This document shows positions 59,107 through 64,000 of a stretch of DNA of 64,000 bases, one piece after another. A program made the translations under genes and the position numbers. Position 1 is the first letter of the stretch; each line of letters opens with the position of its first letter. Under the pieces are notes generated by a model. It did not search any database, had not been told where the DNA came from, and worked only from the letters and a program-made list of their open reading frames with translations. This stretch comes from Parietaria judaica (lineage: Eukaryota > Streptophyta > Magnoliopsida > Rosales > Urticaceae), in assembly GCA_954871525.1 (NCBI GenBank), contig OX940871.1:186001-250000 (forward strand), written 5' to 3'.

Positions 59107-61773
59107 ATGGCGTTTGCTTCCTCGAACCTCGGAGCTCTCTCTCCCTCTCTCTTCGCAACCACCCCCTTCTCTCGCCCTCGATTCCTGCCATCGCCGCGAA
59201 GAGCCGTCGTCCCGCGGCGAGCGCTCCGAGAGTGGAACGAGTACGAGGAAGCTCTCAAGCGCAAGGACCTCGCCCAAGCCCTAAAGTTCCTCAACTCCGT
59301 CGAAGAAGACGACGAGGAGCTCGGGATCGAGTCCTTCAGAGGATCATCGTGGAGATTGGGGAATCGGGATTGGGAGGTTTTGGACACTTGCTTGAACGCC
59401 GATGACATGAGACTCGTCGCCAACGCCTATGGCTTCCTCAAGAGCAGAGGGTTTCTCCCCTTCTTCGGCAAGTTCAGGAATATCGGTAAATGTTGCTACT
59501 TTCTATCCATTGATGATCTTGATCACTGAGTTTAGATGTAGCAATTTGTTCGGTATATCCGGTTTTCGATTTTCGGTTTAGAAAGTTGTTCAAGCTCAGA
59601 ACTTTAGTGCTACAGAGGAACCGAACCGACCCCGGAATTTGCGTTGAATCCCGGTTTGGGAAGACGAATGACGGGTAGGCTAATGATTGAATTATTTACT
59701 ACGGTGGAGAGAGAGTGCGGATTCGGGGCCGATTGGTCGGATCCTTGTGCTTCCACCGGAGAGTCCCTAAAATGTTTGATAACTTTATGTCGAAGGTTGC
59801 GGGCGGGCCGTGCCAAGAAGTCGGTGTGTCGCGAACATTTGAAACCTCGTTTCAGTGGAAGAGAAACAGCCACGGAGATATAAGAGAAAAACATACGCGG
59901 GAGTTTAGGGGAATCGGATTATGGAAATAAATTGGGAGTAGCGGAGAAGAGTTCGCTATGATCGAACAGTGAATATCAGTGAGTCTAGTAGATATTCGAA
60001 TTCAAAACTTATTGTTAATCAATTTCTGTAGTTTTGGAGGGACCAAGAAATGTCACACCAGATGTCTTGAAGGATTCGACGGGTTTGGAAGGTGCTTCGA
60101 ATTTTACGTTTTTCCCATTGTCGTCTTCTTTGCAATATTACGTGCTAAAGATACTTCCTTGTTATTTTATGCCTAACTTGATATTTTCCTCTTTATCCAG
60201 CGGAAAAATTTGCTCCGAGAAAATGGGGTGTTTCGGGAAGTTCTCAGCTTGCTTTGGTCGCGATCCTCGGTGGAACGTCATATCTTTTCTCGCAAGGCAT
60301 CGATATAAGGACTAACCTTGCAGTCGTAATTTCTCTGGCGTTTATCGATTCTACTTTTCTCGGAGGGTGTTGTTTAGCTCAAATCACAAGTTATTGGCCT
60401 CCGTATAGAAGTAGAATTCTAGTACATGAAGCCGGTCATCTCTTAATAGGTAAGCATTACCGTTGGATCATATAACGAAATGCAAACTCGGATTTTTTTT
60501 TAATTGAATTTTATTGTTTTCCTTGACAAAGAATACTTAGTGGTGAAACCATGATTGAGTACTGGGCTTTTGGCCATTTTTTTGGCCGGGCCCCAGTTTT
60601 CTGGACTCCCAAAATCAGGCCCAGCTCCAAATGAAAAAGAATCCCATTAAAAGAAAACATTGCGAAAAACCGGGACTGGGCTGAATTAATTAATTAATTC
60701 ATTAATTATAGTAATTTTAAATAGAACCCTAGGCGCTACAACTATAATTAATTAATTAAAATTAAAACACACTAAACCCAGGCTGGAAACTGGGATGGTC
60801 CGGTTACCAGACCGAAACTGGGCTTAAGGATTACAACCTTATTTTGAGTGTGATAAAGCAAAGTAAACCTATGTTGATGACAAATTTTGTTAACATTTTG
60901 CAGCTTACTTAATGGGCTGCCCGGTCCGCGGTGTCATTTTAGACCCAATCGTTGCAATTCAAATGGGAATTCAAGGGCAGGTATTATAACTCAGATCTAT
61001 TTATTTTTAAATCGGTAACAATGAACACAGTTTGCCGAAATCCTAAAACCAGAAAGGGCCAATTGGAACGCTATCCAAATTATTACGTGGAGAATGAAAG
61101 ATTTACAATTAGGATTAAGAAGGCTGACATGAAGAATATGTTTTAGGCAGGAACTCAGTTTTGGGATGAAAAAATGGCGAACGACTTAGCTGACGGACGA
61201 TTAGATGGTACGGCATTTGACAGGTGCATCTCACTATCTATCCCGGTATTTTGGGAATTTTCACTACCATTACCTTTTTTTCCGGGTTTGTTAAAATTCA
61301 ATTTTAGTGCCATGAGTTTTAAAACCGGTTTTAACAGTAATAAAGAAATCTCTCAAACCAAGTACAAATGAATGAAATGAAACCAGGTACTGTATGGTCC
61401 TTTTTGCCGGAATTGCCGCTGAGGCTCTTATCTACGGGGAAGCTGAGGGCGGAGAAAATGACGAAAACCTCTTCAAAAAGGCCTGCTCTTTGCTTCAACC
61501 CGCATTGTCAATCACCGAGGTACCAATTAAGTCGAATAAAATATTGCATATTTCTATTTTTAAATTTCTTCAACCAATAATATTAAGTTTCGGGTTTTGA
61601 TTTTCTGCTCTTGGAAGATGTCGAATCAAGCGAGATGGTCTCTTCTTCAATCTTACAATCTTCTGAAATGGCATCGGCGCGCCCACCGTGCTGCCGTTAA
61701 AGCCTTGCAGAGTCGCTGCAGTTTGAGCGTCGTGATTCGGAGAATTGAGGATGCAATGGAAGCAAGTAGATGA
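59107..61773 (+). CDS. Plastid M41-like metalloprotease without AAA domain (diverged paralog)
   Basis: Seven exons, 376 codons, the same gene structure as the arm copies: 59107-59485, 60032-60091, 60201-60449, 60904-60980, 61147-61223, 61387-61519, 61618-61773. Exons 2-7 have exactly the same lengths. Exon 1 has small in-frame indels in the leader and after the acidic EEDDEELG stretch (an extra SSWRL-type insertion). HEAGH is at about 222-226, and the membrane segments and transit-like leader are kept. Intron 1 is much shorter than in the arms and lacks their internal repeats. Differences concentrate in introns and the leader while the core is conserved, which suggests selection has kept the protein. 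It is probably functional. Confidence 0.9.
60538..60840. mobile_element. Decayed MITE-like insert in intron 3 of diverged M41-like gene
   Basis: Counterpart of 16916-17216: starts TAGTGGTG and keeps GGGACTGGGCTG and GGCTGGAAACTGGGATGG words, but the far end has decayed. A shared insert at the same intron site shows common descent of the two genes. Confidence 0.4.
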
Positions 61774-63290
61774 ACTGTGAAAATATATAAGATGTTAATT
61801 AGGTGTATATTAGCTATAAAGATATCGATAGTGGTGATATGTAATTAGTAAATGTATCACCTAATTAGGTGTAAAAATATCTATAGGGTTAATCTGAAAT
61901 ATCTGCTAATTTTTATGGGTTAATATGGGTTACTTTCTATGGGGGTTTCGGTTTATATTTATTTATTACTTTTATAAAAAAAAAATTAATTTTTTTTGTT
62001 TGTTTGTTGGTAGTTGTTGAAATGTATACAAATGGTATATGATATTTGATTATAGAATTGTTTTAATTGATACAAATGCTTAAATATATTATATTCTCAA
62101 AATGATTAATTGTATCAAAGGGGTTCTTGTAAGAACAAAAATAAAATGATATAGTGATTGTACCATTGTAATTTTAGTATTTTACCAATTTACTTAAAAT
62201 CAATAGGTTTACCAACTATCATTTTTTAAGAGTATTACAGATGTACTAATTATTTATAAATAAAACATGATCTCCAATTAATTTTATTCTCATTTTGGGA
62301 TTAGGGTGAGAAACGTTTTATTCTCTCTCTCTCCTTCTGCGCAATATTTCAAAGTTTCACAACTACGGTTTTGCGAGGCAGGAGCTCTTCGACGGCGGCA
62401 AAGGGAGCAGCTAGCGGCGATCAACAGTCGACATCCCGCTTCGATCGGGTCTTTCCGTCACTCGCTCCAAATCCCGGGTAGTTATCATATAGAAGGCGTC
62501 ATCACATACGAGAGAATATTATTGAGCTTAAAACTCACTTTCAAAATAACTACTCAAAATCACACGTACATTTATTTTATAGTAAAATAACTACTCACAA
62601 TTCTAGATATTGTAACAGCGTGCCTAATTCCCTAGAACTATTGACAAACTCAAATTTCAAGAAAATTAAAACAGATTCAATTTCAAGAAAATTTCATCTA
62701 CATCCGAATTTTTTTGTTTTTATTGTTTTTTTGGAAGGGGTCTACATTGTTGGTTCCAATGATGTAGATCTGCAAAGAACAAGAAACAAAGAGAAACAAA
62801 GATAAGAGAATTTTCTTTGATTAATATCGACGGCAAATAGAGCAAAAAAGTTACAAAATAAAGCCATAAGACTTGTATTTATAGAAAAACTAAAAAATTA
62901 AACACTAGCTAAACTTCTTAAAATAAACTCAATCAAATCTTTATAATTTACACGTTTCTTAACAGAATGGGAAACCAAATCATATCAATTCAAGAAGCCA
63001 ATTTCGTATCTCCAAACTTACTCCTCAAATTTAGAGCTTTCTGGAATGAGCTCCGCTGACTTCTGGTCGTACGTTCAATTATAGCCGATTTAATTAAATA
63101 TAATTTGCAGAGTTCTGTACATTTCTCCAATGATTGAAGTTTTGTAGTGACGTGTCATTGCCAAAATACGAAATTATTGATCATTTTATGTCCATAGATT
63201 TCACGTGCATTAATTATAAATGAAACAAAACGATACTGAATTATTGATGTTAGCGAAATAAATGCTACAATTTGAGTTGGGGGGAAAGTA
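61774..63290. other. Spacer; one exon-like GC island
   Basis: AT-rich with no recognised gene. A GC-richer island at about 62330-62475, ending in a possible donor (GGTAGTT), could be a leader exon or fragment; its translations resemble nothing I know. Confidence 0.45.
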
Positions 63291-63298
63291 CATACAAG

Positions 63299-63481
63299 CA
63301 AGGTTTTAAATACCGCTTGTCGATGTCGTTTCGCACTTTTCATTTTACGGATATATCGCTTGTCGAATGGTATCTCATAGGTAAATCGATGGATATGCCG
63401 ATGGATATATCGTTTCGCATATCCTCGAAAAAAAAGTTTCGATGGGCATGTCGATGGATATTCGAGAAATTTAACACCTTG
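63299..63481. mobile_element. hAT-type MITE with terminal repeats and target duplication
   Basis: Ends CAAGGTTTTAAAT and ATTTAACACCTTG are inverted repeats (12 of 13). The flanks CATACAAG (63291-63298) and CATACAAA (63482-63489) match at seven of eight bases, as for hAT-class insertions. The 183-base interior has repeated ATGTCGATGGATA words and no coding capacity. Confidence 0.65.
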
Positions 63482-64000
63482 CATACAAAATAGAGCATTC
63501 AACTAGCTGGACAATTGATGTTTTTATAAATAAATTAATTATTATATTAATTTCGTGACAATCATAAGTTGAACGTCCATGAACTGAAACGTTTCAAGTT
63601 ACCAAGGCCGATATCGGTAATCTAAGACGCACTCCGACCAAACATAAAAGCTTCAAAAACTCTAAATTTTATAAAACGGACGTGATGATTACCATGAAGA
63701 TTAAATGATTAAAATTCTACATAAGGCACAAATAAATTCGGAGACGGATAACTAAAAAAGAGTAGAAAAACTAAGTATATACAAATAAAAATGATTTAAG
63801 AAAATGCTTTGGAGACCCTATCTAGTATCTACTTGCCGTAGACGCTGAATTGAGCTGAAATTTCAACTTTGAAAGGCAAGAGTGTCTTTGGAAGACCACG
63901 TAAATTACAAGGCATAAAATTAAAGAAACTGTTGTTACTTTTATGGAATTCTTTGGGATTTATTAATAACATTTTAGCTCTAGAATTACTTATCATTTAC

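Overview
The window is nuclear DNA from a flowering plant, most likely a eudicot. It is AT-rich, its genes are cut by many short GT-AG introns, and it encodes plant-type proteins: a plastid-targeted M41-like protease, a brassinosteroid-clan cytochrome P450, a WD40-type inositol 5-phosphatase and a cytosolic glutaminyl-tRNA synthetase. It also carries LTR, MITE and microsatellite debris. No species can be named from the sequence alone.

The dominant structure is a giant inverted repeat. Bases 1-23002 and 24077-47086 are reverse complements of each other, introns and intergenic DNA included. Spot checks found only two substitutions and four simple-repeat length differences. The arms flank 874 unpaired bases (23003-23876) and a 200-base N gap (23877-24076), and the right arm starts exactly at the gap, inside an LTR-like repeat. 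Either two copies (for example two haplotypes) were scaffolded head-to-head, or this is a very young palindrome; the artefact is more likely. The left arm runs off the window start, so the arm length is a minimum. Genes in the arms should be counted once until this is settled.

Each arm holds, from outside to inside: a WD40/5-phosphatase pseudogene with a frameshift and a missing catalytic end; a long AT-rich tract; a P450 lacking its 5' half; the last four exons of eIF5B; an apparently complete M41-like protease gene (372 codons); fragments of an RRM-protein gene; and a DUF1640 (FMP32/MCUR1-like) mitochondrial gene with a repeat-filled 5' region and a non-GT splice donor.

Beyond the right arm (47087-64000) are an old diverged copy of the P450 3' end, one complete cytosolic glutaminyl-tRNA synthetase gene (22 exons, 791 codons), a RING-H2 remnant, a second intact and diverged M41-like gene (376 codons), and small mobile elements. 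The region looks like accessory chromosome sequence that collects partial gene copies. The best candidates for working genes are the glutaminyl-tRNA synthetase and the M41-like genes; the DUF1640 gene is uncertain. I see no operon-like or defence-type system. The unusual biology here is structural: the palindrome, gene-fragment shuffling, and an intron segment grafted behind another gene.
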